Positions 43,884 through 53,722 of a DNA stretch of 64,000 nucleotides are shown one piece after another; positions within the stretch are counted from its first letter, which is position 1, and each line of letters opens with the position of its first letter. Location of the stretch: NCBI GenBank assembly GCA_050293885.1, contig JBNKNO010000011.1, positions 1-64,000 on the forward strand, given 5' to 3'. The translations under genes and the position numbers were made by a program. The notes below the pieces were generated by a model that did no database searches, had not been told where the DNA came from, and was given only the letters and a program-made list of their open reading frames with translations. The stretch is from Nitrogeniibacter sp050293885 (lineage in GTDB: Bacteria; Pseudomonadota; Gammaproteobacteria; Burkholderiales; Rhodocyclaceae).

Positions 43884-45804
43884 ACTGCGCCCCATCCAGT
43901 CCCAGTTTTTCAACCCGCTGTCGCCCAGCGATCCGGCTGTCGAGAATCGCCCGGTTGCGCACTGTCATTTTCAGGTGATGTGTGTGTGCGTCGACATGAT
44001 GGACCGGAATCGACCAATTCATGCCGCGTGGCGGTGTCTGGGTGTTGCTGATCAGTGCGGGTGGCACGTCAGGTGACGCCGGGTACAGTTCGAGGGTGGT
44101 TGAGCCGAACCACGGGTCGCGTGCGAGATAGGTACAGACGATGGCGGGCTCGTTGCTGGGTTCGGGTTCGGCGTCGGGTTCCTTGATGATGAGGTCGCAG
44201 TCCGGTGCGCTGTTGGCGAGTTGAACGCGGCAGCTGTCCATGCCGGTCGGTTTGCCGTCCATGTGGAATGTCCACAGCGTGACGACGCAGCAGGCGTCGC
44301 CTTCGGAGGGCCATTCGCCGAGTAGTTGTTCGACGTTGTATTCGAACGGCACGTAGGCGTAGCGGCCGCTTTCGGGGTCGGGGTGGTGTGTCCACATCGA
44401 GCCGTCACGGCGTTTGAGTCGGATCGGTTGTTTGAATAACCGGGCCGGCCCGCCGTCGACGGGGCGGATTTCGATGCTGTAGCTGTAGCCGGGGGCGAGC
44501 GCCGGACCCTGGATGCGGATGAGGCCGCCGAACGGGCAGGGCCGGCCGAGATCGTCGGCCAGCAGGCCGCTGGTGGCAAAGCGCGCGTCGGGCAGCGTGG
44601 TGCCGTGGACCGAGTCGATATCGGCAGTCGGAATGCCGCCGACAATGGCGAGCTTGCCGCGCACCGGTGCCGGTGCGGGCGGCAGAAAGATGGTGGCTTC
44701 GGCGCTCCGGCGCGAATCCTCCGGAATTTTCAGGGTGCGCCCCGAGAGTGGGCGCGTGGCGGACAACACGGCGCGTAGCTTGAGGGTGACCGGGCCGGCG
44801 GCACCGGGCCGGTGATAGGACGACAGCTCAACCGGTAGACGCGCGACGAGGTAGCCGAGCGAACACGACGGTGTGACCGACAGGCTGGCCGAGCCGAGGT
44901 AGTGATCGCGTTTGTCGCCAGACGTGCCGGTGAGCCAGAAGCTCACGTACTGCGCGCTTGTCTGGGGCCACGGGCAGTCACTGGCGGGCGTCTCCAGGCG
45001 TGCAATGGCGACGAGGCTCTCGGGCGTGTTCGGGTCGAGCGCGACGGCGCGTAGCTCGATGGGGATGTCGGCAGGCGCGGTGGTGTCGAGCGGATCGGCC
45101 TCTGTGTTCAGTAGTGCGGTGAACGCGTCGGCGCTGAGATCGGTTTGGTGCTGCTCGAGTGCCTCTCGATAGGCTTGTGCTCGGCGGGCGTTGGTGGCGG
45201 GCTGGTCATTGATGTCGGTGCCGTTCGACGCCGGAAGCATCGTTTTGGCAAAGTGCGGGCGGGATGTTTCCGCGTGAGTGGCGTTGAGAATGTCTCTTTC
45301 CCGCACGCTTCCCCACACCGGACGCCAGTCCGGCTGATTGGGCGGCGGGCAGATTTGCCATGACAGCAACACGCGCATGCGGACGGACTGGCCCGCTGGA
45401 TGGAGCAGCGAGTGCGGCAAGCTGATCGATGCGCTGAACATGAGCGGACCCTGTGCGCCGTCGCGTGCGACGTTGAAAGCAGGAAAACTGCTGACGCCGT
45501 AGTCCTGCCAGGTGACGCCGTTGTCAGTGGACAGGTAGTAGCGAATGAACTCGGTCGAGCCGGGGCCGATGACATCGCTGCCATAGCCGTCGATCTGTGT
45601 GAGCTGGACGATGGCCTCGAGGCGCTCGTCGGCGCTGTGATAGCCGATCTCGACGAGCGATTCATAGGTCGGTTGCGCAACGATGTCGAGTGTCGGGGCG
45701 TGCGGGCTGTCGGCCAGGTTGCCGAAATAGTTGGGATTTTCGGCCAGCAAGGCTTTAAAGTGGCTGCGTTCTCGCAGATTGGGCGGTTCGGTCGGTGTGC
45801 GCAT
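43882..45804 (-). CDS. Large hypothetical protein
   Basis: A 640-residue protein with no signal peptide and no membrane segments, rich in Pro and beta-type sequence. The start (FKALLAENPNYFGNL) and segments such as GYGSDVIGPGSTEFIRYYLS and DNGVTWQDYG give the impression of a conserved family of hypothetical proteins seen in scattered bacteria, without known function. The ATG at 45804 is used; the longer frame adds an Arg-rich unlikely N-terminus. It stands alone, divergent from the tautomerase-like gene. Confidence 0.6.
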   Translation of the reverse strand: MRTPTEPPNLRERSHFKALLAENPNYFGNLADSPHAPTLDIVAQPTYESLVEIGYHSADERLEAIVQLTQIDGYGSDVIGPGSTEFIRYYLSTDNGVTWQDYGVSSFPAFNVARDGAQGPLMFSASISLPHSLLHPAGQSVRMRVLLSWQICPPPNQPDWRPVWGSVRERDILNATHAETSRPHFAKTMLPASNGTDINDQPATNARRAQAYREALEQHQTDLSADAFTALLNTEADPLDTTAPADIPIELRAVALDPNTPESLVAIARLETPASDCPWPQTSAQYVSFWLTGTSGDKRDHYLGSASLSVTPSCSLGYLVARLPVELSSYHRPGAAGPVTLKLRAVLSATRPLSGRTLKIPEDSRRSAEATIFLPPAPAPVRGKLAIVGGIPTADIDSVHGTTLPDARFATSGLLADDLGRPCPFGGLIRIQGPALAPGYSYSIEIRPVDGGPARLFKQPIRLKRRDGSMWTHHPDPESGRYAYVPFEYNVEQLLGEWPSEGDACCVVTLWTFHMDGKPTGMDSCRVQLANSAPDCDLIIKEPDAEPEPSNEPAIVCTYLARDPWFGSTTLELYPASPDVPPALISNTQTPPRGMNWSIPVHHVDAHTHHLKMTVRNRAILDSRIAGRQRVEKLGLDGAQ

Positions 45805-46003
45805 GGTCTGCCCGCTTTGGATGTGATCGGAAGGCGCACAGTCACCACCGGTTCGACGAGATCGGGGCGGTCTGCACCGGTCAGAGTGTCGCTCTGTGCC
45901 GATGGTGTTGGCAGTTGTACGTTCCACCTGTCGGGCGTGACATTTGTCACAGCCAGCGCGGTGGCAAAGTGAACGCGTGATTCAGGATTCAGGAGAGATG
46001 GCG

Positions 46004-46399
46004 ATGCCGATGGTGATAATCCATTCCCTGCCGCTGGGCGACGGAATCAACATGCCGGCGGCCTTGCGTGGTGTGTGTGAGCGTATTGCGGCGCTCGGGC
46101 AAGTGGAGTTGGCCCATGTGTCGGCAAGCTGGCGTTATCTGCCGGTGGGCGGGCATGCGGTCGGCGGTGTGGCGGCGGAATGCCAGCCGCGGAACAGTCA
46201 CCCGATCATGGCCGAGCTGATGACGCCCGATTTTTACCCGGACGCGCGTATCGAGGCCATGCTCACCACGATTGCAGAACAGATTTCAGCCCATGCCGGG
46301 GTGGCCCTGACCAACGTGTTCGTCGCCCACCGGGCGGTGCACTCGGGCCGCGTGTTCGACAACGGCCAAATCGTTTCCTGGCCCGCCACGCAGGACTGA
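46004..46399 (+). CDS. Tautomerase-superfamily-like protein
   Basis: A 131-residue protein. The ATG at 46004 is chosen over 45998 because AGGAG (46004 minus 13 to minus 9) is then at correct spacing and the second residue is Pro (MPMVIIHSL). After Met removal this gives the N-terminal proline used as a base by 4-oxalocrotonate-tautomerase-like enzymes. The length fits the fused-subunit members (about 130 residues). The substrate is unknown; the assignment is inference from Pro-1 and size. Confidence 0.5.
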   Translation: MPMVIIHSLPLGDGINMPAALRGVCERIAALGQVELAHVSASWRYLPVGGHAVGGVAAECQPRNSHPIMAELMTPDFYPDARIEAMLTTIAEQISAHAGVALTNVFVAHRAVHSGRVFDNGQIVSWPATQD

Positions 46400-46428
46400 G
46401 CGCAGCCGCTTGCCGGCGGTGAGCCGGT

Positions 46429-48525
46429 CTAGCGTTTGCTCTGGCTGGTGAGTTCTTCCATGAGCGTCAGTTGCGCCGAATGGCGCTGGCCGCGCGCCAC
46501 CTTGCGGCGATACTGGCCGTCGGGCAGCATCTCCCAGGCCATGCAGTTGTCTTTGAGATAGGCGCGCAGGCCTTCCTTCATCACGCGGCGTTTGAGGCGC
46601 GGGTCGAGTACCGGGAAGGCGACTTCGATGCGCCGGAAGAAGTTGCGATCCATCCAGTCGGCGCTCGATAGATACATCTTCTCTTCGCCATCGGCGTGGA
46701 AGAAGAAGATGCGGTGATGCTCGAGAAAGCGGCCGACAATCGAGCGCACGCGAATGTTTTCCGACAGCCCGGCAACGCCGGGGCGCAGTGCGCACGGACC
46801 GCGCACGATGAGGTCGATGTCCACCCCCGCCTGCGAGGCGTCGTACAGCGCCTCGATGACTTCCGATTCGAGCAGCGCATTCATTTTTGCAATGATGCGC
46901 GTCTTGCGTCCGGCGCGTGCGATGTCGGCTTCGGCACGAATGTGGGCAAGCACATTGGCGTGCAGGGCAAAGGGCGCCTGCCACAGGTGGGTGAGCTTGG
47001 TGGCCTTGCCGACGCCGGTAATCTGCTTGAACAGTTCGGCGACATCTTCGCCAATGGCTTCGTTGCAGGTGAGCAGGCCGAAGTCAGTGTAGAACGCGGT
47101 GGTGCGCGGGTGGTAGTTGCCGGTGCCCAGGTGCACGTAGCGGCGCAGGCCGTCGTCGTCGCGGCGCACGAGCATGAGCAGCTTGGCGTGGGTCTTGAAG
47201 CCGAACACGCCATACACCACATGCACACCGACTTCTTCGAGCCGCGAGGCCCAGTTGATGTTGGCTTCCTCGTCGAAGCGGGCCATCAACTCGAGCACGA
47301 CGGTGACTTCCTTGCCCTTTTGCGCCGCGCGCATCAGGTGTTCCATGAGAATCGATTCGCTGCCGGTGCGGTACACGGTCATCTTCACCGCCAGCACGGC
47401 GGGGTCGTCGACCGCCGCGCGCAGCAGGTTGATGACGGGCAGGAAGCGTTCGAAGGGGTGGTGCAGCAGCACGTCCTGCTCGCGGATGACCGAGAACATG
47501 TCCCGCTTGCCATCCTCCAGAACGCGCGGCAGGCCGGGTTTGTAGGGTGCGAAGGTCAGGTCGGGGCGGTCGATGCGGTCGGGCAATTGCATCAGCCGAA
47601 CCAGATTGACGATGCCCGGGGTGCGATAGAGGTCGCCCTCCGCCAGACTGAACTGCCGGAGCAGGAAGTTGGCCATGTTGGGCGAACAGTTGTCGGCCAC
47701 TTCCATGCGTACCGAGTCGCCGTAGTGGCGCTGCTGCAGTTCGCCCTTGAGTGCGGAGCGCAGGTCGGTGACTTCTTCCTCGTCGACGAACAGATCGGAG
47801 TTACGCGTGACGCGGAACTGATAGCAGCCGAGCACCGACATGCCGGGGAACAGTTCGCCCACATGGGCATGCACGACCGACGACAGGAAGATGAAACCGT
47901 GCTCCATGCCACTGATGGCGGGCGGCACCGGGATGACGCGCGGCAGGGCGCGGGGTGCCTGCACGATGGCGGCATGGGTATCGCGGCCGAAGGCATCTTC
48001 GCCGCTCAGTTCGACGGCAAAGTTGAGGCTCTTGTTGAGCACGCGCGGAAAGGGGTGGGCGGGGTCCAGGCCGATGGGCGTGAGCACCGGGGAGACTTCG
48101 TGCTCGAAGTAGTCGGCCACCCAGTTGCGCAGGGCATCCGACCAGTGATCGCGCCGCAGCACGGCGACGCCTTCGTGCACCAGCGCGGGCAGGATCTCGT
48201 CGTTGAGCAGGCGGTATTGCTCTTCGATGATCTGATGGACGCTGATGCTGATTTCGTTGAGTACCTGCGCCGGCGTCAGGCCATCTTCCGGGTCGGGTTC
48301 GGTGACGCCGAGGCGAATGCGCTCCTTGACCCCCGCGACACGCACTTCGAAGAACTCGTCGAGGTTGCTCGACACGATGCACAGGAAACGCAGACGCTCC
48401 AGCAGCGGGACGTCCGGATCGGCCGCCTGGGCGAGCACGCGTCGCTGGAACTGCAGCAGCGACAGTTCGCGGTTGATGAAGGTGACGGTGGGGGCGGCGT
48501 CCTGGCTCATGTCGGTCGATGTCAT
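46429..48525 (-). CDS. ppk1: Polyphosphate kinase 1
   Basis: A 698-residue enzyme that polymerises ATP gamma-phosphate into polyphosphate. N-terminal FINRELSLLQFQRRVLAQA, SSNLDEFFEVRVAG, then the catalytic region with VFGFKTHAKLLM and the phosphorylated His in HLGTGNYHPRTT (about residue 450), followed by the C-terminal phospholipase-D-like domain (VRGPCALRPG). Full length for the family. It is divergent from ppx (192 bases between), so synthesis and breakdown of polyphosphate are encoded back to back. Confidence 0.97.
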   Translation of the reverse strand: MTSTDMSQDAAPTVTFINRELSLLQFQRRVLAQAADPDVPLLERLRFLCIVSSNLDEFFEVRVAGVKERIRLGVTEPDPEDGLTPAQVLNEISISVHQIIEEQYRLLNDEILPALVHEGVAVLRRDHWSDALRNWVADYFEHEVSPVLTPIGLDPAHPFPRVLNKSLNFAVELSGEDAFGRDTHAAIVQAPRALPRVIPVPPAISGMEHGFIFLSSVVHAHVGELFPGMSVLGCYQFRVTRNSDLFVDEEEVTDLRSALKGELQQRHYGDSVRMEVADNCSPNMANFLLRQFSLAEGDLYRTPGIVNLVRLMQLPDRIDRPDLTFAPYKPGLPRVLEDGKRDMFSVIREQDVLLHHPFERFLPVINLLRAAVDDPAVLAVKMTVYRTGSESILMEHLMRAAQKGKEVTVVLELMARFDEEANINWASRLEEVGVHVVYGVFGFKTHAKLLMLVRRDDDGLRRYVHLGTGNYHPRTTAFYTDFGLLTCNEAIGEDVAELFKQITGVGKATKLTHLWQAPFALHANVLAHIRAEADIARAGRKTRIIAKMNALLESEVIEALYDASQAGVDIDLIVRGPCALRPGVAGLSENIRVRSIVGRFLEHHRIFFFHADGEEKMYLSSADWMDRNFFRRIEVAFPVLDPRLKRRVMKEGLRAYLKDNCMAWEMLPDGQYRRKVARGQRHSAQLTLMEELTSQSKR

Positions 48526-48717
48526 CTCGATGGATATATCCTTGGAATGTTAACGCTTTCGCCGTGTTTTCGCTGGCGTGTCGCGTGGATATTGGGGGCA
48601 TTAGTGTTTTACACCCGGGTTACGACACCATGACGTCCGACCAACGCAGCGGATGTCTCCGCGCCCGGTGCTATCATCCGCCTCACGCCGTCATCGAATC
48701 TTCTGGTCCATCGCAAC

Positions 48718-50220
48718 ATGCATAAAGAACGGGTCGCCGCCGTAGATATGGGTTCCAACAGTTTTCGCTTGCAGGTGGGGCGGATCGACAATGACCAGAT
48801 CTACCCGCTCGACGGGTTGAAAGACCCGGTGCGCCTGGCGGCCGGGCTGGGGGACGACAAATGGCTCGATGAAGATGCGCAGTTGCGCGGTATCACCGCG
48901 CTCAGTCGCTTTGGCGAGCGTCTGTCGGGTTTCCGGCCCGACGAGGTGCGTGCCGTGGCCACCAACACCTTGCGGGTGGCCAAGAATGCGCCGGAGTTCA
49001 TTGCCAGGGCGGAGGCGGCGCTGGGCTTTCCGATCGAGGTCATCGCCGGCCGTGAAGAAGCCCGCCTGATCTACGTGGGCGTGGCCCATACGTTGCCCGA
49101 GCCGCAGCGTCAGCAACTGGTAGTCGACATCGGTGGCGGGTCGACCGAGTTCATCATCGGCCGCTCCTTCGAGCCCTTGCAGCTCGAATCGCTGTACATG
49201 GGGTGCGTGAGCTATACGCTGCGTTTCTTCCCCGAGGGGCGACTCGACAAGAAAGGCTTCAAGGAGGCGGAGCTGGCGGCGCAGCGCGAGTTGCAGACCA
49301 TCGTCCATCCGTTTTCCGAAGTCGGCTGGGAACTGGCGGTCGGCTCCAGCGGCACGGCCAAGTCCCTGTTCGACATCCTCGTGGGCAGCGGATTTGCCGA
49401 CGGGGCGATCACCCGTCAGGGGCTGGAAAAGCTCAAGCAGGTGTTGCTCAAGAACGGCTCGCTCGACAAATTGCCACTGAGCGGCATCAAGGCCGACCGC
49501 CTGCCGGTGTTGCCGGGCGGGCTGGCCATCATGCTGGCCATCTTCAAGGCATTCAATCTCGAGCAGATGGTGTTCTCCGAAGGCGCCTTGCGCCTGGGGG
49601 TGCTCTACGATCTGCTCGGACGCTATCACCATCACGATTTGCGCGACGCCACGGTGCAGGCCTTCGCGGCGCGCTACGGCGTCGATCGGGCGCAGGCCGA
49701 GCGCGTGGGGGCCACGGCGGTGTATCTGCTCGAACAGCTCGATCCGGCTGCCGCCAATCCCGACAACCTCGATCGCCGATGTCTGCAGTGGGCTGCCACC
49801 TTGCACGAAGTGGGCATTTCGGTGGCGCATTCGAGCTATCACAAACACAGCGCCTACATTCTCGGCAATGCAGACATGCCGGGCTTCTCGCGCATGGATC
49901 AGGGGCGTTTGTCGCGCTTGGTGCTGGGCCATCGCGGCAAGCTGTCGCGTCTGTCCGCCATCGATCCGGCCAGCAGCGATTGGCAATTGATCGCCTGCTT
50001 GCGCTTTGCGGTGGTGTTTCATCGCGCGCGCGATGAACGCAGTTGCCCGCCGGTGAGTATCGAGCGTGTTGGTCATGGCTTTTCGCTCCGGGCCGACGCC
50101 GACTGGCTCGATGGCTTGCCGCTGACGGCGGCGTCGCTCAATGACGAGATGGAGCAATGGAATTCAATCGGCCATCCGCTTACCGTGACCACCCATGAAC
50201 ACGCGCCCTCGGTGGGCTGA
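48718..50220 (+). CDS. ppx: Exopolyphosphatase (Ppx/GppA family)
   Basis: A 500-residue enzyme releasing phosphate from polyphosphate ends. Seen: AAVDMGSNSFRLQVG (phosphate-binding loop 1), VATNTLRVAKN, GREEARLIYVG, VVDIGGGSTEFIIG (loop 2), and a C-terminal HD-like helical region (about 310-500). Family length. Its neighbour ppk1 on the opposite strand supports Ppx over GppA, but ppGpp-related activity cannot be excluded. Confidence 0.93.
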   Translation: MHKERVAAVDMGSNSFRLQVGRIDNDQIYPLDGLKDPVRLAAGLGDDKWLDEDAQLRGITALSRFGERLSGFRPDEVRAVATNTLRVAKNAPEFIARAEAALGFPIEVIAGREEARLIYVGVAHTLPEPQRQQLVVDIGGGSTEFIIGRSFEPLQLESLYMGCVSYTLRFFPEGRLDKKGFKEAELAAQRELQTIVHPFSEVGWELAVGSSGTAKSLFDILVGSGFADGAITRQGLEKLKQVLLKNGSLDKLPLSGIKADRLPVLPGGLAIMLAIFKAFNLEQMVFSEGALRLGVLYDLLGRYHHHDLRDATVQAFAARYGVDRAQAERVGATAVYLLEQLDPAAANPDNLDRRCLQWAATLHEVGISVAHSSYHKHSAYILGNADMPGFSRMDQGRLSRLVLGHRGKLSRLSAIDPASSDWQLIACLRFAVVFHRARDERSCPPVSIERVGHGFSLRADADWLDGLPLTAASLNDEMEQWNSIGHPLTVTTHEHAPSVG

Positions 50221-50229
50221 ACCCAGCTT

Positions 50230-51330
50230 ATGCATCCGCCTGCGCTGCATCGCGTCGATGGTCTGATTCGCCCGGAAGGGGATTGGACCTTGGCCGCGCT
50301 CACGCCGGGGATTGGTCCGATCCGCCGCGCACTGGATCACGTGGACGCCGTGCACTGGGATTTGAGCGGCGTTGCGCGGCTCGACAGCTTTGGCGCCATG
50401 CTGCTGTGGCGCGCTTGGGGTCATCGCTTGCCGGATGGCCTGCAACTGCCCGCCGAGCTTGAAAATCACTTTGCCCGATTGGCCGAGATCGGGCGCGTGC
50501 CCAGCGGCAAACGGGCGCGCTTCGGCCCGCTCGATGCGCTGGCCGCGTTGGGGCGGCTGTCCTTGGGCTTCGTTACGCACCTGAGTGATTTCGTTGCGCT
50601 GATCGGGCGCTTGCTGATCGATCTCCTCTATCTGCTCGGTCGCCCGCGTGAATGGCCGATCAGGGAGTTTTCCGCCAATCTGCACAAGGTGGGCGTACGC
50701 GCGATGCCGGTGAGTGCGCTGGTGGGTTTTCTCATCGGCGTGGTGCTCTCCTATCTGTCGGCGCTGCAACTGAAGGCCTTCGGCGCCGACATCTACATCG
50801 TCAATATTCTCGGCATGGGCATCATTCGCGAACTCGGCCCGGTGCTGGTGTCGGTGCTGGTGGCGGGGCGTTCCGGTTCGGCCATGACGGCGCAACTGGG
50901 CGTGATGCGCGTGACCGAGGAGGTCGATGCGCTTACCGTGATGGGCATTTCGCGCTATGTGCGGCTGGTGCTGCCCAAGGTCATGGCGTTGAGCGTCGCC
51001 ATGCCGTTGCTGGTGCTATGGACCTCCGCGGTGGCCTTGCTGGGCGGCATGGTGTCGGCCGAGGTGCAACTGGGCCTCAGCTACGGTTTCTTCCTCGAGG
51101 CCTTGCCCAAGGCGGTGCCCGTGGCCAACCTCGTCATCGCGCTCTCCAAGGGCGTGGTGTTCGGCGTGCTCATCGCCTTGGTGGCCTGCCACTTCGGCCT
51201 GCGGGTGAAGCCCAATACCGAAAGCCTGAGCGCCAACACCACGGCGTCGGTGGTCACGTCGATCACCACGGTGATTCTGGTCGATGCGGTGTTCGCCATT
51301 GCCACGCGTTCCATCGGGGTGCCGATTTGA
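50230..51330 (+). CDS. MlaE-type ABC permease with an N-terminal STAS-like domain
   Basis: A 366-residue protein. Residues 1-100 look like a STAS domain (VHWDLSGVARLDSFGAMLLWR), which in other species is the separate MlaB protein. Residues 110-366 are the MlaE permease (ILGMGIIRELGPVLVSVLVAGRSGSAM, TAQLGVMRVTEEVDAL). Mla/MCE systems move phospholipids or other lipids between membranes. The stop overlaps the ATPase start by 4 bases. It begins 9 bases after ppx. Confidence 0.9.
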   Translation: MHPPALHRVDGLIRPEGDWTLAALTPGIGPIRRALDHVDAVHWDLSGVARLDSFGAMLLWRAWGHRLPDGLQLPAELENHFARLAEIGRVPSGKRARFGPLDALAALGRLSLGFVTHLSDFVALIGRLLIDLLYLLGRPREWPIREFSANLHKVGVRAMPVSALVGFLIGVVLSYLSALQLKAFGADIYIVNILGMGIIRELGPVLVSVLVAGRSGSAMTAQLGVMRVTEEVDALTVMGISRYVRLVLPKVMALSVAMPLLVLWTSAVALLGGMVSAEVQLGLSYGFFLEALPKAVPVANLVIALSKGVVFGVLIALVACHFGLRVKPNTESLSANTTASVVTSITTVILVDAVFAIATRSIGVPI

Positions 51331-52100
51331 GCGCGCCGGTCGTCAGTCTGCGTGGCCTGTCCACCCGCTTTGGCGACAACTGGGTGCACAAGGGCATCGA
51401 TCTGGATGTGCCGGCCGGCGAGGTGGTTTCGCTGGTGGGCGGTTCGGGCAGCGGCAAAACCACGCTGCTGCGCCAGATCGTCGGTCTGCTGCAACCGGCC
51501 GAAGGCGAGGTGAAGTTGTTTGGCGAACCGCTGTTTGCCGGCAGCCGCGACGAACAGAAGCTGCGCCGGCGACGCTTTGCCATGTGCTTTCAGCAAGGGG
51601 CGCTGTTCTCCGCGTTCACCGTATTCGAGAACATCGCCTTTCCGCTGCGCGAGAGCCGCGTGGCCACCGAAGCGGAGATTCGCGAGCTGGTGGGGCTCAA
51701 GCTGCACATGGTCGAACTGCAGCCCGAACACGCCGATCTCATGCCGGCAGAGCTTTCCGGTGGCATGATCAAGCGTGTGGCGCTGGCGCGGGCGCTGGCG
51801 CTCGAGCCGGAACTGTTGTTGCTCGACGAACCGACCGCCGGGCTGGATCCGACGCGCAGCGCGTCCTTCGTCGAGCTCGTCAAGGATCTGCAGCGCCAGC
51901 TTGGCCTGACGGTGGTGCTGGTGACGCACGATCTGGATACGCTGGCGGCGCTGTCGTCCCGCGTGGCGGTACTGGCGGAGAAGAAGATTCTGGCCTACGA
52001 CACGCTGGACGCGGTGATGCAGGTGCCGCATCCTTTCATCGAAGAGTTTTTCCTCAGCGAGCGCAGCGCACGGGCACTGGCGCGAGGACGAGAGGCTTAA
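51327..52100 (+). CDS. MlaF-type ABC transporter ATPase
   Basis: A 257-residue ATPase. Walker A GGSGSGKTT (about residue 39), Q-loop MCFQQGALF, signature LSGGMIKRVALARA (about 140), Walker B ELLLLDEPTAGLDP (about 160), and H-loop VTHD. The start is TTG at 51327, inside the end of the permease gene (overlap of 4), as no ATG or GTG fits in frame. It energises the lipid transporter made with its neighbours. Confidence 0.92.
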   Translation: MSAPVVSLRGLSTRFGDNWVHKGIDLDVPAGEVVSLVGGSGSGKTTLLRQIVGLLQPAEGEVKLFGEPLFAGSRDEQKLRRRRFAMCFQQGALFSAFTVFENIAFPLRESRVATEAEIRELVGLKLHMVELQPEHADLMPAELSGGMIKRVALARALALEPELLLLDEPTAGLDPTRSASFVELVKDLQRQLGLTVVLVTHDLDTLAALSSRVAVLAEKKILAYDTLDAVMQVPHPFIEEFFLSERSARALARGREA

Positions 52101-52103
52101 GTC

Positions 52104-53051
52104 ATGGAAAACCGGGCGCACGCCATTCTGGCGGGCTTGTTCGTATTGTTGATGGGCATCGCGGCGGTGGTGTCGCTGTGGTGGTTTTCGGGGGCGCGCG
52201 AGTCGATGCGCGAAATCGAGCTCGTCAGTCAGGGGAATGTTACCGGCCTCAATTTGCAGGCTTCGGTGCGTTTTCGCGGTATCTCCGCCGGCCGCGTCGA
52301 GCGGATCAGCATCGACCCGGTTGACCCGCGCAACATCCTGGTACGCATCAGCTTGCGCGATGATCTGCCACTGACCCGCGGCACGACTGCATCGCTTGGC
52401 TATCAGGGCGTGACCGGCCTGGCCTTCGTCCAGCTCGAGGACCGTGGCGCCGACTTGCGCCCGCTCGAAGCGTCGCCGGATGGCGTGCCACGCATTGCGC
52501 TCGCCGCCAGTTTCATGGATGAGCTGTCGGATGTGGCCGTCAGCGCCCTGCAGCAGTTCAAGACCGTGGCCGACCAGGTGCAGCGGCTGTTTGCCGACGA
52601 CAACGTGGCGCGGATGGGCGAGACCATGAAGCGACTGGAATCGGCCGCCAAGGGCATGGACGAGACCTTCAAGGAGGCGCCGGCAATGATTGCCTCGGTT
52701 CGCGGTCTGTTTTCGCCGGCGAACCGCCAGCGGTTTTCGGCCGTGATGGGGAACCTGGAGCAGGCCAGCGGCGAGGCCGGGCCCGCGCTCGGCGAGTTGC
52801 GGACGCTGCTGGCGAAGCTGCGCGAAACCAGCGAGCATATCGACCAGGCGGCGATGTCGGCGGGCAACGACCTCGTCAACGGTTCGCTGCCACGGCTGAA
52901 CACCCTGATGAAAGAGCTGACGGTGACGTCCAAGCGCCTGACGCGTCTGATCGAGGAGGTCGACGCGGCGCCGCAGATGTTGCTGCTCGGTCGCGGCATG
53001 CAGGCACCCGGGCCGGGTGAGGATGGATTCGAAGCGCCCGCGGCGCGATAG
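52104..53051 (+). CDS. MlaD/MCE-domain substrate-binding protein
   Basis: A 315-residue protein anchored by one N-terminal helix (AHAILAGLFVLLMGIAAVVSLWWF), followed by the MCE domain (about 40-125, with GLNLQASVRFRGISAGRVERI and LGYQGVTGLAFVQL) and a long helical region (about 150-290) that may make a hexameric tunnel. It is periplasmic, and forms the lipid-binding part of the transporter. It is 3 bases after the ATPase stop. Confidence 0.92.
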   Translation: MENRAHAILAGLFVLLMGIAAVVSLWWFSGARESMREIELVSQGNVTGLNLQASVRFRGISAGRVERISIDPVDPRNILVRISLRDDLPLTRGTTASLGYQGVTGLAFVQLEDRGADLRPLEASPDGVPRIALAASFMDELSDVAVSALQQFKTVADQVQRLFADDNVARMGETMKRLESAAKGMDETFKEAPAMIASVRGLFSPANRQRFSAVMGNLEQASGEAGPALGELRTLLAKLRETSEHIDQAAMSAGNDLVNGSLPRLNTLMKELTVTSKRLTRLIEEVDAAPQMLLLGRGMQAPGPGEDGFEAPAAR

Positions 53052-53062
53052 GAGAACGATGG

Positions 53063-53689
53063 ATGCGATGGTTTGACTGGCGCTGGATCGGTGTTCTTGG
53101 CGTCGGCGCGATCTGCGCCGGATGCACGTCCTTCGGCAAGCCCGAGGTGCCGCCGACGATTTACGACATCCCGCCGCTGACCACGGAGGTGCGTCGGGTG
53201 GGGGTGCCGATGGCCGATCTCGAGGTGATTGCGCCGTCCTGGTTGTCGTCGTCCGCCATGCAATACCGACTGGAGCCGGTCAATCGGCTCGAACGCCGCG
53301 TGTTCGCCTCCAGCCGTTGGGCAGGCATGCCAGCCGAGATGATCGAGGTGGTATTTGGTCGTGTCGTTCAGACCGAGCCGGCGGATAATGGGTCAGGGTG
53401 TCGTTTGCGGGTCGAACTCGACGAGTTCATGCAGCGATTCTCGACGGCAACCGACAGTAGTGGTGTGATCGAAATTCGAGCCACCCTGCTGGCACCGCGT
53501 ACCGATGTGATCGTGGCCTATCGTTCGTTCATGGCCGAGCGTCCGGCCCCCAGCGCGGATGCGGCCGGGGGGGTGATTGCATTGCGTGCGGGCGTGAATC
53601 AGCTTGCGCTTGAGTTGGCGGACTGGCTGGCCGGGTTGTCGAGCAACCAGACGCAGATGAGTTCATTGGAGAAGCGCTGCGCCAGATAA
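53063..53689 (+). CDS. ABC-type transport auxiliary lipoprotein (PqiC-like)
   Basis: A 208-residue lipoprotein with lipobox ICAGC (Cys about residue 21) and a PqiC/YmbA-type body (AMQYRLEPVNRLERRVFASSRWAGMPAEMI). It is likely the outer-membrane-side partner of the MCE protein. Fourth gene of the transporter operon, 11 bases after the MCE gene. Confidence 0.85.
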   Translation: MRWFDWRWIGVLGVGAICAGCTSFGKPEVPPTIYDIPPLTTEVRRVGVPMADLEVIAPSWLSSSAMQYRLEPVNRLERRVFASSRWAGMPAEMIEVVFGRVVQTEPADNGSGCRLRVELDEFMQRFSTATDSSGVIEIRATLLAPRTDVIVAYRSFMAERPAPSADAAGGVIALRAGVNQLALELADWLAGLSSNQTQMSSLEKRCAR

Positions 53690-53722
53690 GCAGCGCGTCC
53701 AAATTCGAGGAGGAGACCTTTC

